NCBI RefSeq assembly: GCF_008831285.2
Contig: NC_045151.1
Coordinates: 4,337,544 to 4,401,543 of the forward strand
Direction of reading: 5' to 3'
DNA: 64,000 bases
Origin: Nymphaea colorata
Taxonomy: Eukaryota > Streptophyta > Magnoliopsida > Nymphaeales > Nymphaeaceae
The number at the start of each line of letters is the position of its first letter. The first letter of the stretch is position 1. Position numbers and translations under genes: made by a program. The notes under the pieces are model-generated. The model made no database searches and was not told the DNA's origin. It was given only the letters and a program-made list of their open reading frames with translations. Positions 11,050-23,099 of the stretch are shown here, piece after piece.

Positions 11050-12090
11050 GTGGAGGCGATTCAGAGGTCGAGTAAGGTGGTGTTGGATTTGAGGACGTGC
11101 ATAGTATTTTTTATCCAATTTTCAGATTTTTTGGACAATCCTGTGAAGAGATACGGAATTTACAAGTGCCACAGGTTTCTAAAGGCACGATATATTAATG
11201 GGAAAATCAAAGCTCCAGCCACTACTGACCCCAACTATGATGAATGGGAAACACAGAACGACATGGTTTTGGCATGGCTGCTCAACTCCACAGAACCATC
11301 CATAGCAAATCTGTTTACATATCAAGATACCGCGCACGGAATATGGGAGGCACTAAAAGAACTTTATAGTGAGCAAAATAATCTTGCTCAAGTATACCAG
11401 ATACAATGCGAGATTGCCAATCTCACCCTCCATGACCAAGATGTGCAGCGGTACACTGGGAGACTCGGGAGTCTATATGATGAGTTCCTCCAATATCGAC
11501 CAGCGACCTCTGATCCAGTCATTTACAAACAGCATTTTGAAGAAGATCAAATCTTCAAGGTCCTCGTTGGTCTGAGTGAGGACTATGAAGCCATAAGGAC
11601 TCAAATCCTGAATATTATACCGCGGCCAAAATTCAATGCGGTTTGTCAAATGATTCAGAGAGAGGTGTCAAGGCAAAGGGTCATGAGCGTCCCTCCTAAA
11701 ATGGACTCCATAGAAGACAGCCAAGAAAGAATGGCGTGCCTTTCACAATCGGGCACTAATCAAGGCATACAAAGGTACCACTCAAACACACAGAAAAATC
11801 ACAGCAAACTTAAGTGTACTCAGCAGGAAATTGGGTCACACACGCGATCGCTGCTGGGAACTTGTGGGGCGACCAGGGAAGGAAAAGGGATCTTCTTCAA
11901 TCCCAGACAAAGCCGGCAACTGCTCATACCACCCCACATCTGGCTTATTTGCAGCTCTTTTTGGCCATTGATATGTGTAACAAAGAGTGTATCAGAACCT
12001 CTTTGTGATGCTAAGCTCCCCTGTTGCATTCCTTCCAATTGCAAATCTTATGCTAATTCATTTCGCAGGGGCTGCATGTTTGTCTTCTGA
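11050..12090 (+). mobile_element. Ty1/Copia retrotransposon gag remnant
   Basis: A long plus-strand frame carries the gag region of plant Copia elements: GKIKAPATTDPNYDEWETQN, then TAHGIWEALKELYS, YDEFLQYRP, QIFKVLVGLSEDYEAIRTQI, and the tail RPKFNAVCQMIQREVSRQ. Near 11,812 a degraded CCHC zinc knuckle begins (KCTQ); the typical WELVGRPG that follows it lies in another frame, so a frameshift splits the end. No protease, integrase or RT follows, because a hAT-type MITE starts at 12,127, and no flanking LTRs were seen. The frame begins with a GTG-type codon, so its listed start is not a true initiation site. A truncated, dead element. Confidence 0.85.
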
Positions 12091-12118
12091 TCTTTGAGTT
12101 GAGTTGGACAATTTATGT

Positions 12119-12523
12119 GGATATAGTTGGGATGTCAGCAGATCACATTCAAATCAGATATACTTTTAAATCTGTCCACTTTTTTGGATATTCATATTTG
12201 AAACAAAAAGAGATTTGTATCTGAATCCAAATTCAAAATCTGATTTCACAATTGACTTTTACATTCATATCTGAACTTGAATCCGAATTTTGAACCAAAT
12301 TTAGCCATTTTTTTAGAATTTAAGAGCATTAGATATAGGATATTTCTTTAAAAATAAATCCGAGATATTATGTATATCTGTATCCCATCATATGTCATTT
12401 CTTAAATGCAAATATGATCTGCCTTATTAAACAGATATTTTCTTTTTTCATATCTGATTTTTTTCGATAGAGTTTGGTCAGATATCTGATCCAAATCGGA
12501 TATGCTGACATCTCCAGATATAG
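12119..12523. mobile_element. hAT-type MITE with TIRs and 8-bp target duplication
   Basis: The element spans 12,127-12,515. Its left end is TTGGGATGTCAGCA and its right end, read as reverse complement, is GGAGATGTCAGCA; the inner TIR continues with CAGATAT matches on both sides. The flanks read GGATATAG (12,119-12,126) and AGATATAG (12,516-12,523), an 8-bp target-site duplication with one mismatch, as expected for the hAT superfamily. At 385 bp it has no transposase. The interior is made of 'atctgaatccaaattc' words and shares a block, inverted, with the element at 4,482-4,858. Confidence 0.8.
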
Positions 12524-12646
12524 GGTAATTAGCAGCTCAGGTTTCCTATGGAAGTTGGACTTGTATTAACAAAAAATTATATTTACAGCAGCCAAAAATG
12601 GGGATGCATAGCATGTAGACCATAGTGAAAACTTAGCTACTGTGTC

Positions 12647-12826
12647 CTAGTGGCAGAGCTACATTATTGCTAGTGTGGGCAGTTGCCCGCACCAACCCAA
12701 AAAAATTAAACTATTTACATACAAAAACTCCATTAATTTTCAGTTTTTCACATATCAGTGTCCCTTAAGATTTGAATCTTACATTTCAAGTGCCCCTCAA
12801 CCAGAAATTTTTGGCTCTACCAGTGG
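12647..12826. mobile_element. Candidate MITE with GTGGCAGAGC-type terminal inverted repeats
   Basis: The left end reads CCTAGTGGCAGAGCTAC and the right end, as reverse complement, reads CCACTGGTAGAGCCAAA. About 180 bp lie between. The phrases 'gtgtgggcagttgcccgcacc' split around 12,680 and 'aagtgcccctcaacc' near 12,788 resemble the common plant repeat that reads 'gtggcggagccag'. No clear target duplication was seen, so the class is open. Confidence 0.5.
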
Positions 12827-12831
12827 CCGCA

Positions 12832-13449
12832 ACCACAAAGACATGTAATGAAATTTTCGGCAATGAAGAGTGGACATGTGCCCCTTGGCTCATATGGGGG
12901 TTCCCATAGTTTTAACTTGTTAAATTCATAAAAGAAAATCAGAAAAATGGTCAAAAAGTTTCACGTTTCCCTTGCTTGGGAGAGCAGAATGAGTATTAGA
13001 AGTCAATTTTTACAATAAAGTCCCCATAAAGTCTAAGTCTGCTTTTGGTGCCTTGGGAAAGGTGCCCACATTATGGATCAATTTTCATATCGATGCATTC
13101 TTTTGCAGCACAGGGAGTTGATACAATGGGGATTCAAAACGGAAACTAGCAGTCTACCCATCCCCACCTGGCCAAGGCACCAACAACGGGGATGCATTTC
13201 CCCTTTGTTGAGCCTTTGTACTCTTGCGGAAGCTAGGATAAATGTCTTGCACTGTGATACTAAGAGTTGCACATGTAATACCTTTTTATTGTTTGGCATA
13301 TACAATGGACACAAAAATACTCTTGACTGAAGCTCAAATGCTTGTTCATGTTATCCCCAGTCTAACTCTACCTATTCAACAGGGCTTTCCATCGATATTT
13401 TCTGGTGATATTTCCAGTGTTTTCTTTACTATAACTTTTCATGCTAGAA
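12832..13449. other. Intergenic, no recognised gene
   Basis: ORFs on both strands overlap at 13,073-13,330 without known motifs. No RNA gene or element end was recognised. Confidence 0.4.
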
Positions 13450-13665
13450 TGTCCAACTCCTTGCGCGCTCTTTTGGTCAGACACCAATACTTGAATTGGA
13501 GCTTGTGAACCCTATAAACTAAAGCTCATTTCTCATGGATATGGAAAGCTGCCTTTTGGGGACGAGAAGAGGTTTGTTACTTAATCTAGCGGTGTTTGGG
13601 TAATGGTAAGATGGTGAAAATTTGGTATGAGTATTGGGGATAGGGGATTGTAGAATATGGAGGGG
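13450..13665 (+). mobile_element. LINE-like fragment, copy C
   Basis: This fragment matches 17,350-17,525 of copy B: GTCCAACTCC, then CACCAATACTTGAAT, GGAGCTTGTGAAC, GGATATGGAAA, and GAGAAGAGGTTTGTTACTTA followed by AGCGGTGTTTGGGT. Part of it also matches 1,230-1,320 of copy A. It corresponds to sequence downstream of the RT domain. No open frame survives. Confidence 0.7.
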
Positions 13666-13959
13666 AAGAAAAGCAAAGCAAGAACTGATGATAAAGATGA
13701 CGCTGCTGCCGAAAATTATAGTTGACTTGTAGACTTAGGCACTCCCCTCATAAAAATTAAGTTGAGTGAGTGGGTCCGTTTAATAAGCTCCACCACCACA
13801 TCAATGTCTTGCCAATGGTGGATGATAGATCCAACCGTTGTTTGGGGTAATCAGCATTTTTTGAACATTGTATGGTGAGTTTACAAAAAATAGCAAAGAG
13901 TGCTAGCTGCAAACACCTTGATTTTCCTTAATTTTGATCAATTTCTTATCTGATTATAT

Positions 13960-14830
13960 TGTCAACTCGATTTAGGACCCATTTAGATCTAATTTCAGAA
14001 GTTTAGACTCCAGCACAGCCCAAATCTAGACATATTTTGTAATTCAAATCCACATTCAGACATGGATTCAGTCCAAAAAATCATACAGAGACTGAAAACA
14101 AGACCCTAGACCCATATCTGGATCCAAATCCTAGCTGTAATTCCAAATCAGATCCCTAGACCCATCTTTGGATCCAAATGCCACCTCTAGATTGCAAAAG
14201 AGCCCTCCATCCATATCTAGATCCACCTAGTCTAGATTGAAGAGCCTTGGATTCATATTTGATCCAATCCAAGATCTGAAGAAAAAATGGATCCATTGAT
14301 CCATATCTAGACCCAAATTAAGATCCAGATACAAAATTGAGTCATAGATCTGAATCCAAATCTCAGCAGATCGAAAATTGTGCCAAATTCAGATCGAAAA
14401 CTAAGCATTACATCCAAAAATATACCTATATCCAAAAACCCGATCCAAGATCCAAAAATAGAGTAAAAATCCAGTTCACAATCCAGAACAAATATATATA
14501 TATATATATATATATCTCCAAATTCAATGCACAAAGCATAACCTAGATCCAACCCAAATTTTTTATCCAAATATGAAAAAACAAGCCCGAGAACCAACCT
14601 CCAGCATCATATATCAAGTTGGATCCCCGAGCACGCACACAAACTCCCCTCACCTTCTGTCTCAATTTCGCTTTATAAAATCTAAAACTGGACTGAAGAC
14701 ACAATCCACAATTTGGGCATTTGACATCAACCTGGACCCTTCCAGGTTCGGGAAAAATTGATTCAGATTCAAGCGGACCCAAAATTGTCAAAACCGGATC
14801 CAAATTCATTTTACAAAAAGGTCATTTTGC
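13960..14830. repeat. Degenerate GATCCA/ATCCA-rich tract
   Basis: More than twenty ATCCA words, often within GATCCAAAT or ATCTAGATCC, are spread over the interval at irregular spacing, with an (AT)n run at 14,491-14,516. Overlapping frames on both strands are translations of these words and are not genes. It resembles the interiors of the hAT-type MITEs in this window but is longer and lacks clear TIRs. Origin unknown. Confidence 0.65.
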
Positions 14831-15150
14831 CCTTAGAAAAATATGAAATTTTCACTTTTTCTCTTTTCTTTTTAATTTTAACCATGCGGCTGGGACTTGT
14901 GTGGGGCCTACTTAGGGTGGCAGGACCAAATACCCACCTCATTGACTCAATCAAATTCAAGCCAATGAGGAGGCATTTAACTCCCCCGGGCCAGATTCGA
15001 AAGTAACCAGCATGCTACTGGGAGAGAGCATTCGGTGTTTAGCAGAGTGCTCTCGCCAAGAGGCCGCTGCCATGCTCAGCACAGAAGAGCACTAGGAGGC
15101 CTAACTTGTTAATCCTAGTTTCCGTCCATGAAAGAGAATTTTGAACTCAA
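14831..15150. other. Intergenic, higher GC than its surroundings
   Basis: Non-repetitive in appearance, with phrases such as AGGTCATTTTGCCC that occur in plant LTR elements, but no LTR ends were found. No gene recognised. Confidence 0.3.
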
Positions 15151-15432
15151 AATCTCTCTTTTAATTTCTCTATTTCTCTCTCAGGTTTCTCTCTCTTCTA
15201 TTTCTCTCTCTCGTTTTAGCACTCTCTTTCTCTATCTCTTTCTAAAAATTTTCTTTTTCACTTTTTTTTATCTCTCTTCAGTTCTCTCTCTCCGTTTTTT
15301 AAAATCTCTTTCTCTCTTTTTCTTTCTTTTATTACTTCTCTTTTTATCACTTTTTTCTTTTTTTTTCTTTTATCTTTCTCTCTTCGATTTCTCTCTCTCT
15401 CTCTCCCTCTCTCTCTTTATATATATATATAG
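15150..15432 (+). repeat. CT-rich microsatellite tract with terminal (TA)n
   Basis: Pyrimidine-rich sequence built from CTCTCT, TTTCTC and T-runs, ending in a short TA run at 15,417-15,431. The 123-codon plus-strand frame across it is Leu/Ser/Phe low complexity and is an artefact. Confidence 0.9.
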
Positions 15433-15435
15433 TCT

Positions 15436-18285
15436 CATCTTGCATCGCCCAAAATCTGTCAACTTCACCAAGGCCAATATTAAGGTGCAGTACCCATGAT
15501 GGTTATCATACTACACTTGACTTGATAGCATACCCATTTTCGATTTTATATGTATGTTGTGGTATGAATGACTTATCTTATTTTCTTTTCACGCATAGAG
15601 AACTCTTTTTTTTTTCATTTAACATGCATATTCACTGTGCATTTATAGGATTCACGGATACCTACAGCCACTCCTTTAAAAAACCTAAGCAAAATAAGAT
15701 CGAGCCCTAATAATGTGGTAACTGAGTTAGGCTAAAACCTTGAGATTAATGTGTTCTGGAAGATTGCTACTAACTTCCTTTATGTTACAAATGATCATTC
15801 ATTAAAATTTTTTTATAAAATTTTATTAAAGCACTTTTTTCAAAAACTAACTTGATTTTTTATTCAAATGATTTTTCCAAATCAAACGATTCATTAGTTA
15901 AGATTATTTCTTCTAAAACATATCTCCTACTATTTTATAAAAAAAATTATAGAACTCTCTTTTGCAATGCCTCACAAACAGTTTTCTTATTTTAGGGATT
16001 GGCTCTTACATCATTTTTTGCTTTATAAAATTTAAAATTTCTAAAACAATATAAAATATTTATCATGCCCCACACTGCATTTAAGTGGAGAATAATGCTT
16101 AAATGAATGTGGAAATGCACCAAGAATGAACAACGCTCCAGAAAAAACTAAGCCTCATACTGATGGCCGGTAGACCCTTTTCCACTTTGCAGAACAAATT
16201 CCCATTGTTGAACCAAAAGAAATTTTGGGATGCAAACTATGCAGCACTAGGGGTGAGAAATTTCTTCATCACAAACAAGCTTGTAAGGTGGGTAAATGCA
16301 ACACATATGATATTGATTTTTAATTTCATGTCATTAAGGATATAAAAGTCCTGACCTACATCATTATGCAATTTGATCTATAAACTAGTTGCTAAGTTGA
16401 CGGCTGAGAGAATGAAGATTGTCTTAGCACAATTATTGGCTCAGAACAAGGGCATCTGATCTCTCCAATAGATTTATTCACCAACCATGCACCTTGCACT
16501 TGAAGCAGTCAACAGCTTGGATAAGGGCATATAGAACAATTTTTTCTCCTCAAATTAAATATTCCAAAAGTTTATGGCAAAGTGTGATGGTCTTTCCGGC
16601 ACTTTGGTATTTCTTTTTTGGGATCCTATGAAGATAGAATGAGGAAAATTATGACTTATGTTTCTACTGCTTCCTTAGTTGTCACCTTTAAAAAGGGAGG
16701 GAACCACTTTTTGTTGCTATGGAGGCCGATGACAAATGCACCCTCTCTCTCCACTTTTGTTTACAATGTGTTGTGGAAGTTTTATCTGAAAACCTCCAAT
16801 GGTGAGTTTTACAGGGCAGCAAGCCCCTAAAATGACTTTCTCAATTTACTTCTTACTTGGGGCGCTTCTTCTCTGCAAATGACATCCTTTTATTTTTTTG
16901 GGCTGTTGTGAAAATCCACTTCTTGTTTAAACACAGCTTTACCTGATTTCACTTCCAAACCAGGTTTGACTATAAATTCATTTAATTTTTGCATTCATTT
17001 TAATGTTTTTGACAACACAATGGTGCTTGCAAACTGATTTCATTGACAGTTGTCTAAACTTCCCCTTAATTATTTGGGTTCCATTATTTGTTGGTACTCT
17101 CACCCCTGACTTATGTGAGAAGCTTTGTAGAACGGTGGACCATCCACTTACTTATATGAGAAGCATGTTCTGCAGCAAGTGGTTGGTTATTGGGTGAGAG
17201 CATTTAGACTTCCACTTCTTGTACTGAACTTTGTAGAGAAGAAATTGTCATTTTATTTGGGGGGATTCTCATCATATTAGGAAACGTCACTTAATTAGTT
17301 GGAAGTCTGCTTGCTCCGATACAAGAAGGTGGTCTTGGCCTTCTTGACGTCACCAACTCCTTATGTACTATTTTGGTCACACCAATACTTGAATGGGAGC
17401 TTGTGAACATTGTAAAGTAATGCCTATTTTTCTTGGATATGGAAAAGCTGCCTTTTGGGGATGAGAAGAGGTTTGTTACTTAATTTAGCGGTGTTTGGGT
17501 TGCAGAAAAGGTGAAAATTTCTTGTGAGGAATGGGGTACTCATAATTTCATTAACTTGAGATGAAATGGACTTGAAATAAAAAACAGAAGACCCTAGATA
17601 CCAGGGTGAAGCCAGCAATTTTTTTGGTAAGGGTAGAATAGTATTTGCAAAAAATATACAAGTACTGAACAATATTTTTCAAAACTTTTACATAGCCCAA
17701 ATTAAAAAAAATTAAAAATATATGTATCATATTGTTCCCAAAATATGAGGGGGGGAGGGGTCATGTTTAGAAGTGCATAACTCTATTCAAGAAGTTATCT
17801 CATGGTGGTTCAAATGGTCTTTCAAATAAATGGGTTACAATACGCTATGTTTATGCTTACATGTACTCTTTTGGAACATAAGGAAACAAAGAAATTCTAT
17901 TATGCATCATGCCAATTTGATTCTGAGTGGTCTCGAATGGAGAGTCTGCAATGATTTAAAGGATATGATAGCCGATTTAAAGTGGGAACATCAACAGGTG
18001 ATCTTTCCTCCTTACTACATGGTTTTACGGTTGATCTGTATGTGGTGAAATGGTGTGCAGAAAATGGCTTTTTGTAAATGATGTATTTGCTGTCAACAAT
18101 CAATTGCAACGAGGCTGTAATCCTTTTGTACAGTGAGGTGGTTTTATGCCTATCTTCTTAATCATTAGTTGTAGTTTCTATCTTTGTATTTGAGGTTTAT
18201 GTCTCTCTTCTTTTTTGGTTTGTTCTAGCTCAGGTATCTTGTATTTTGTTATCTGTTATATTGTTAATAAAAATGTTTGGGATGC
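15436..18285 (+). mobile_element. Decayed LINE-like retrotransposon, copy B (longest)
   Basis: Several reverse-transcriptase blocks survive in order. Near 16,396: TAERMKIVLAQLLAQNKG, the block before the catalytic core. At 16,620-16,800: RMRKIMTYVSTASLVVTF, FLLLWRPM and FVYNVLWKF, which correspond to the 'CVSTxSFSV...' block onward. Near 17,070: IIWVPLFVGTLTP, the 'LGVPLFxGxL' block. Near 17,287: KRHLISWKSAC followed, in another frame, by GGLGLLDVTN. Near 17,870: FWNIRKQRNSIMHHAN, like the C-terminal 'IWxxRN' block. The 3' end at 18,262-18,275 is an AATAAAAATG tail. Many stops and frameshifts; dead. The segment up to 17,765 is also found at 1-1730. Confidence 0.8.
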
Positions 18286-18289
18286 CTAA

Positions 18290-18545
18290 ACTCGTAGCAA
18301 CGACGTTGCATCACCAAGTTGGGCTGCACATGCGTCGAGCCCAAGCTAGTCCCTCTTGAGCTCGACTTGATTATACAACATCAAGCTCGAGCTCAACTCC
18401 ATTAACTTGCTTAAATCATTTATGGCGTAACTTGTTTTTAAAAACTTGTTCACATCAACTCGTTTAATTCGTGTACGACACCAAAGAAAAACTTGTTACC
18501 TCGAGTTGAAAGGAAAATTGGTTTACTTGTGATAGAAACTGGGGT
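18290..18545. repeat. CTCGAGCTC-word repeat
   Basis: Words such as CAAGCTCGAGCTCAAC, GCGTCGAGCCCAAGC and TTGAGCTCGACTTG occur within about 200 bp. Plant MITEs with GAGCTCGAG-rich interiors look like this. No clear terminal inverted repeats or target duplication were found. Confidence 0.35.
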
Positions 18546-18689
18546 ATGATTGTCCTGTAGTGCCAAGATACTCTTTTTAGTGCTGTAAAATGAACAAACA
18601 ACTTAAAAATTTCCACTTAATCACAGAGTTGCACACCAATGAGAACGAATTCTATGGTAAAACCATGAAAACAAGGGGTTTCTCCCCCC

Positions 18690-19230
18690 CCCCTTTTCTC
18701 CCTCTCTCTCTTCACAAGGATAAATTGTCAATGCGACAAATTGAAGAGAACATGTGGTGCCATTTGTATCTTTCTAAAAGCAGTTCCATTCTCTCCCCAA
18801 CCTTTGGCGCATGGCCGGCGAAAGAATGATACCCCATCGGATCAGATTCAAACTGAATGTATGGCATTACCCTATTCTATATATCAGAAGTTCACATATT
18901 TAAATTTGATTTAAGATTTGAATGTTAATGAAAGAAAAGTTTGCGTGAATCAAATTTTTGAATTTATAGTCCAGATCTGATCCGATATCTAATTTTCATT
19001 TTGACATGAGCCAAGTCTGAATCCATCCTTTAATTATGCAATCAAATTCTGTCCATATTTTGACATATGAAGGACTGGCCATCTTTCAAATTGTTTGCAT
19101 ATTAAATATACAAGGATATTTCTCTGAAATTGAACCTAAACCCTTATCCAAATTGATTGAACATTTATTAAATTGAATTCAAATCCAGAATTGCGAGAGC
19201 GACATTTTATAAAACCAAATACAACCCATT
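18690..19230 (+). repeat. Dispersed repeat, copy 1 of a pair
   Basis: Matches 20,470-21,030 in order: TCTTTCTAAAAGCAGTTCCATTCT, then AGAAGTTCA, AAGATTTGAATG, GTCCAGATCTGATC, GATATCTA, ATCCATCCTTTAATTAT and CCATATTTTGACATATGA. The copies are much diverged. They hold ATCTGAATCC-type words like those of the hAT-type MITEs. No coding signal beyond short chance frames. Confidence 0.6.
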
Positions 19231-20469
19231 TTTTAAACAGATGTTAACTAAATTATTGTAAGTTCCAGAAATATTAAGGAAAATTAACTCTTTTGGAAAT
19301 TGGATTTTTATTAGCTCTTGTTTAATATAATTGGATGAAATGTCGGTTAGGCTTGTATCTTTACGTTGTCTGATGATTTTCTAAAAAAACATTCATGGGT
19401 AGTAAACATTTATGGTTGTGGAAACCATCTTGTGAGGGTTTAGTTTATATTTTTTTAAATACTGCTATTGCAAAAAACATACTTACATGGAATCAAATCA
19501 ATCAAGCTGGTCAATTCAGTAAAATTGGCTATTTTAACAATTCAATTGATTCAACTGTGAATAAGCAAAACACTATATAAAAGTTACCTTTTTTAAAATG
19601 ATAATACCAAAAACATATATTAACAATTAAATGTGAGTTCGCGACACTTAAGCTGAAAGGTATGAGGGGCCCTTGGGTCTTTTCTAGTTAGTGTGGTTAT
19701 TAACCTCCAGCTCAGCCAAAAATTTGGCTTAACAGCGATTTGGGTTGGATAGGTTAACTTTGATTCCAATAATTTTCCTTTAAAGGCATTGATCCAAAGA
19801 TATACATGAAAAAAGTTATGAACTTCCAATAGAATCGTGCCAGGGAGGAGGCCTCGAAGTGTACAAGAAGAACAGCAACAAAAATTTACGCACACTTTAA
19901 AGGGTGTTTCATATATGAACATTGTGTTCTTTGGAACCCAAACATTCCTGTTAGAATGAGATGTCAAAAACAGAAGAGAGTTCTTAAAAGAAAACTCCAA
20001 AAGGTGAAGAAGTCAAACAATTCTGATTCTTAATTGAATTCGGATTTGGTACAGTTTTGTAACTGGGTCCGATGGATACCAGATTCCAATGGATGTGAAA
20101 CCCCGTGACATGCAAAAGTAACGTTGGCAGATATGATCTGTCTCCATAGCAGAATGAGTGAGCTGCCTTACGGCATGATGGTGAGGGACTCTAGAGAAGG
20201 TAGACATGCATGCTCGGATTTCTTGCTGGTTTCACACAAATTTAAGTTTTAGTTTTGACGTGGAACAACTGATACTAACAAAGAGGCCACTGACTGGATA
20301 AAACTAGCTAAAGAAGCAAGAAGAAGAAGCAAGAAATACTTGGGTGGAATATTTGCCTCAAGTGCCCAGTGTCCTCGGCTACTGGGCAGATTGGAGCTCC
20401 TCTTACAAGACCCCCACAACTACTTTTCTTCCTTGATGTCGGACTATTTATCTGCAGATAGCATCTCCC
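19231..20469. other. Intergenic, no recognised gene
   Basis: The 126-codon minus-strand frame at 19,620-20,000 has no motif I know and is Phe/Cys/Leu-rich without splice support. Low-complexity GAAGAAG words lie near 20,310. Nothing else stands out. Confidence 0.4.
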
Positions 20470-21030
20470 TCCCCCTGTCTCTCTTCATAAACACAAATAA
20501 ACAATGCCACAAGTTGGAGAGAAGATGGGGATGTCTTTTATGTCTTTCTAAAAGCAATTCCATTCTATCCCCTACTTTGCGTGAGTGTTATCATATTCAA
20601 ACCAAATTTACAGTGTTATCATATTCGATTTATTAGAAGTTCAAATACTTAGATTCAAAATTAAGATTTGAATGCTAATGGAAGACAAGTTTATGTGATT
20701 GCAAATTTTAATTTTACAGTCTGGATCTAATCAGATATCTAGCTTTTACTTTAACATGATCGAAGCCGGAATCCAACCTTTAATTATACAATGGAATCCA
20801 GACCATATTTTGATATGTGAAAGCCGGATTTTGTTTGTCGCAAGGGCCAAATATATATATATATATATATATGAATTAAAGTTGAATTTTTGACATTTAC
20901 ATATAAATTTTAAAGTTTTTAAAATTTTTTACATTTGCATATAAATTCAAATCCAGTCTGATCTAGTGACATTTTTAAAATCCAAATACATCCAATTTCT
21001 TAATCGGATGTCAATTTTTTTTTCTTTTTT
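20470..21030 (+). repeat. Dispersed repeat, copy 2 of a pair
   Basis: Partner of 18,690-19,230. It carries an (AT)n run at 20,851-20,872 that copy 1 lacks. Shared blocks include TCTTTCTAAAAGCAATTCC, AACCTTTAATTATACAATGG and CCATATTTTGATATGTGA. Confidence 0.6.
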
Positions 21031-22906
21031 GTGTCCATGTCTAATGCAGTCAGATATTGGATCCATCAAGAACCTTAGGTCTACCCTTAACTAGAGATTA
21101 TTCATCCTCAAAAAAGAAATACCCTTCTTTAGTCTCGAAAAGATTCGTCATCCTTAAAGAATAGGTGCTTTGAGCTAATGAGAAAACAATAAAGATACGT
21201 TGCATGTGCCAGTAGTACAGTATAGCCAAGGCAAAAAATTGTACATCCCTTCTCCTCTAAATTAAAATGATAACCACTTGTAGCTTTTAAATGCGGTTAC
21301 CTTAAATACGTTTGGCCTTTCTAAAATTTCTATCAATGTGTACAAGTACTTTTATAAACAAACACTTCTTGACCTTTTTTCCTTTTCTTTTTACCCTAAT
21401 TTTAAAATTCGTTACTAAGGACATACATTTCCTTTTTTCTTATATAAAGAATTTCAACAACTCAGAGGAATACATAGGAAACTTTTCGAACACAAACTCA
21501 TTTGGACAAGGACATGTTGAAAAATATAATATATAACAAAACTATTTTCTCTCTCTTAAACAAATAAATAAATTAAACAAAGTTTAGGATGATTTAAGTC
21601 AACTGCAAGTGTTTATATGTTTTTTTAATAAAATGTTGTTGGTCAAGTTAATGATTATATATTACGTAAATGACATTAATTTCTTAAGTATTTCCGTGTG
21701 ACTTCGACTAATTTTATAGAAGCATTTTGAACAGTCTACCATAAATTAGATTAAAAAAATTTTGTGCGGAATAAAAAAACTTAACCTCCCATGAAAATGA
21801 CAATAATGTAATACGTCCGTACTGTTAAGGGTAATTTACTTATGTGGAATCCGTGAGTAACGGCAAAAGAGGGGGAGAGAAAAGCAGTTGGATGTGAAAG
21901 AACGCCCTCGTTGCCTTCCCATGTGTAGGTGCAAAAATTCACTTGGGGCCCATGAACAAACAGGTCGGATCCTAGTCGATTAGTTGGACCCGATATTATC
22001 TTACAAAATTTTATGTGGTCATAGGACATATGTGATTGTAGAAAAAGTGAGGAACATCTTAATTCTAAGACAAAAGTGAATGTTGAGCAAATCTTTTTTA
22101 TGTTAATTAATATTTTTGTTTTCAGGTTTTGTTTGATACCCTTAGATTTCATATTAAAAATTCCAAAAAAATAGTAGTTGGGATATGGATTGAAGAAATG
22201 ACATCCATTCGTATTTGGATTCAGATATACATTAAATATTTGATCGGATTCGGATTTGGATTTGAACATAAATATGAAAACTGTATTTGGATTGTAAAAG
22301 TCGGAAAATTTCACCTTCAACTAGAATTGGAATGAAACTTCCAATTCTAGTTTCCCTTTGATAGTCTGGAACTTTGATTTTAAAATTGAAAATTATGTGT
22401 TTGATAGAGCAAGAACTAAAATTCTGGAATTGGTGTATTAAAATCATCATAACATGTGCCAAGAGAGAAGAAAAACTTTTAAGATTCTCGACTCGTATTC
22501 TACCCATATGATAAAATCAAAATTCTGAAATTTTGATTCAAGAATGACCCAGCAGGTAGGGCCTGCTTCCTTATAAAACAAGCGATGCCAAAAAGCTTAA
22601 TGTGGACATGTTGGTGTGATTTCTTAGAACCTTAGACATTGCAAACGATTTAAAATGTTAATACTTCAATATATCCCCCTGAATTAAAAGGAAATTTTAA
22701 AATGCATGAGCTATAAATGATTGTGAAGGAATGTATAGAGTACTGGCTAGTGCATCTTCTCAAGAGTTAAGATTACAAGCCCCCTTACTTAGAGATTTTA
22801 ATATTTGCCAATATTAGCCTTAGGTGGAGGAGTCAGCTATACAATAGGAAGTGAGCATCTCTGCTAACAACCTTACAGGTTTTGGATATGGATCCATCAG
22901 ATTTGG

Positions 22907-22909
<3 letters not shown>
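21031..22909. other. Intergenic, AT-rich
   Basis: The 179-codon minus-strand frame at 21,781-22,320 is Phe/Asn/Lys/Ile-rich, crosses 'gatttggattt' repeat words at 22,180-22,290, and has no motif, so I do not call it. A short hairpin at 22,321 is listed separately. Confidence 0.45.
22321..22350. repeat. Perfect 12-bp inverted repeat with a 6-nt loop
   Basis: CTAGAATTGGAA, a 6-nt loop TGAAAC, then TTCCAATTCTAG: a perfect stem of 12 bp. It is not followed by a T-run. It could be the fused ends of a MITE whose interior was lost, since TTCCAATTCTAG-like words recur nearby (near 22,410 and 22,424). Confidence 0.85.

Positions 22910-22971
<62 letters not shown>
22910..22971. repeat. (AT)n microsatellite, about 31 units
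   Basis: An uninterrupted alternation of A and T of about 62 bp. No function inferred. Confidence 0.97.
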
Positions 22972-22972
<1 letters not shown>

Positions 22973-23099
22973 TAAGACTATCCATTCTATCATGATGTGA
23001 CAGTCAAGAAAAATAAAGGAAGAAAATATTATGTGGATGCATAAAAATTAAATGGTGGTTGGATCAGCTAAGAACTAATAGACCAAATGTGTGGTGGGT

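Noticed and set aside
11050-12090. Complete Copia element
   Set aside because: Only gag is present; no LTRs, integrase, RT or RNase H could be found on either side.
15128-15499. 123-codon Leu/Ser/Phe-rich ORF, membrane-protein-like
   Set aside because: It is a translation of a CT/T-rich microsatellite tract.
19620-20000. 126-codon minus-strand ORF
   Set aside because: No recognisable domain, biased Phe/Cys/Leu composition, no exon context.
21781-22320. 179-codon minus-strand ORF
   Set aside because: AT-driven composition, overlaps 'gatttggattt' repeat words, no motif, no splice or start support.
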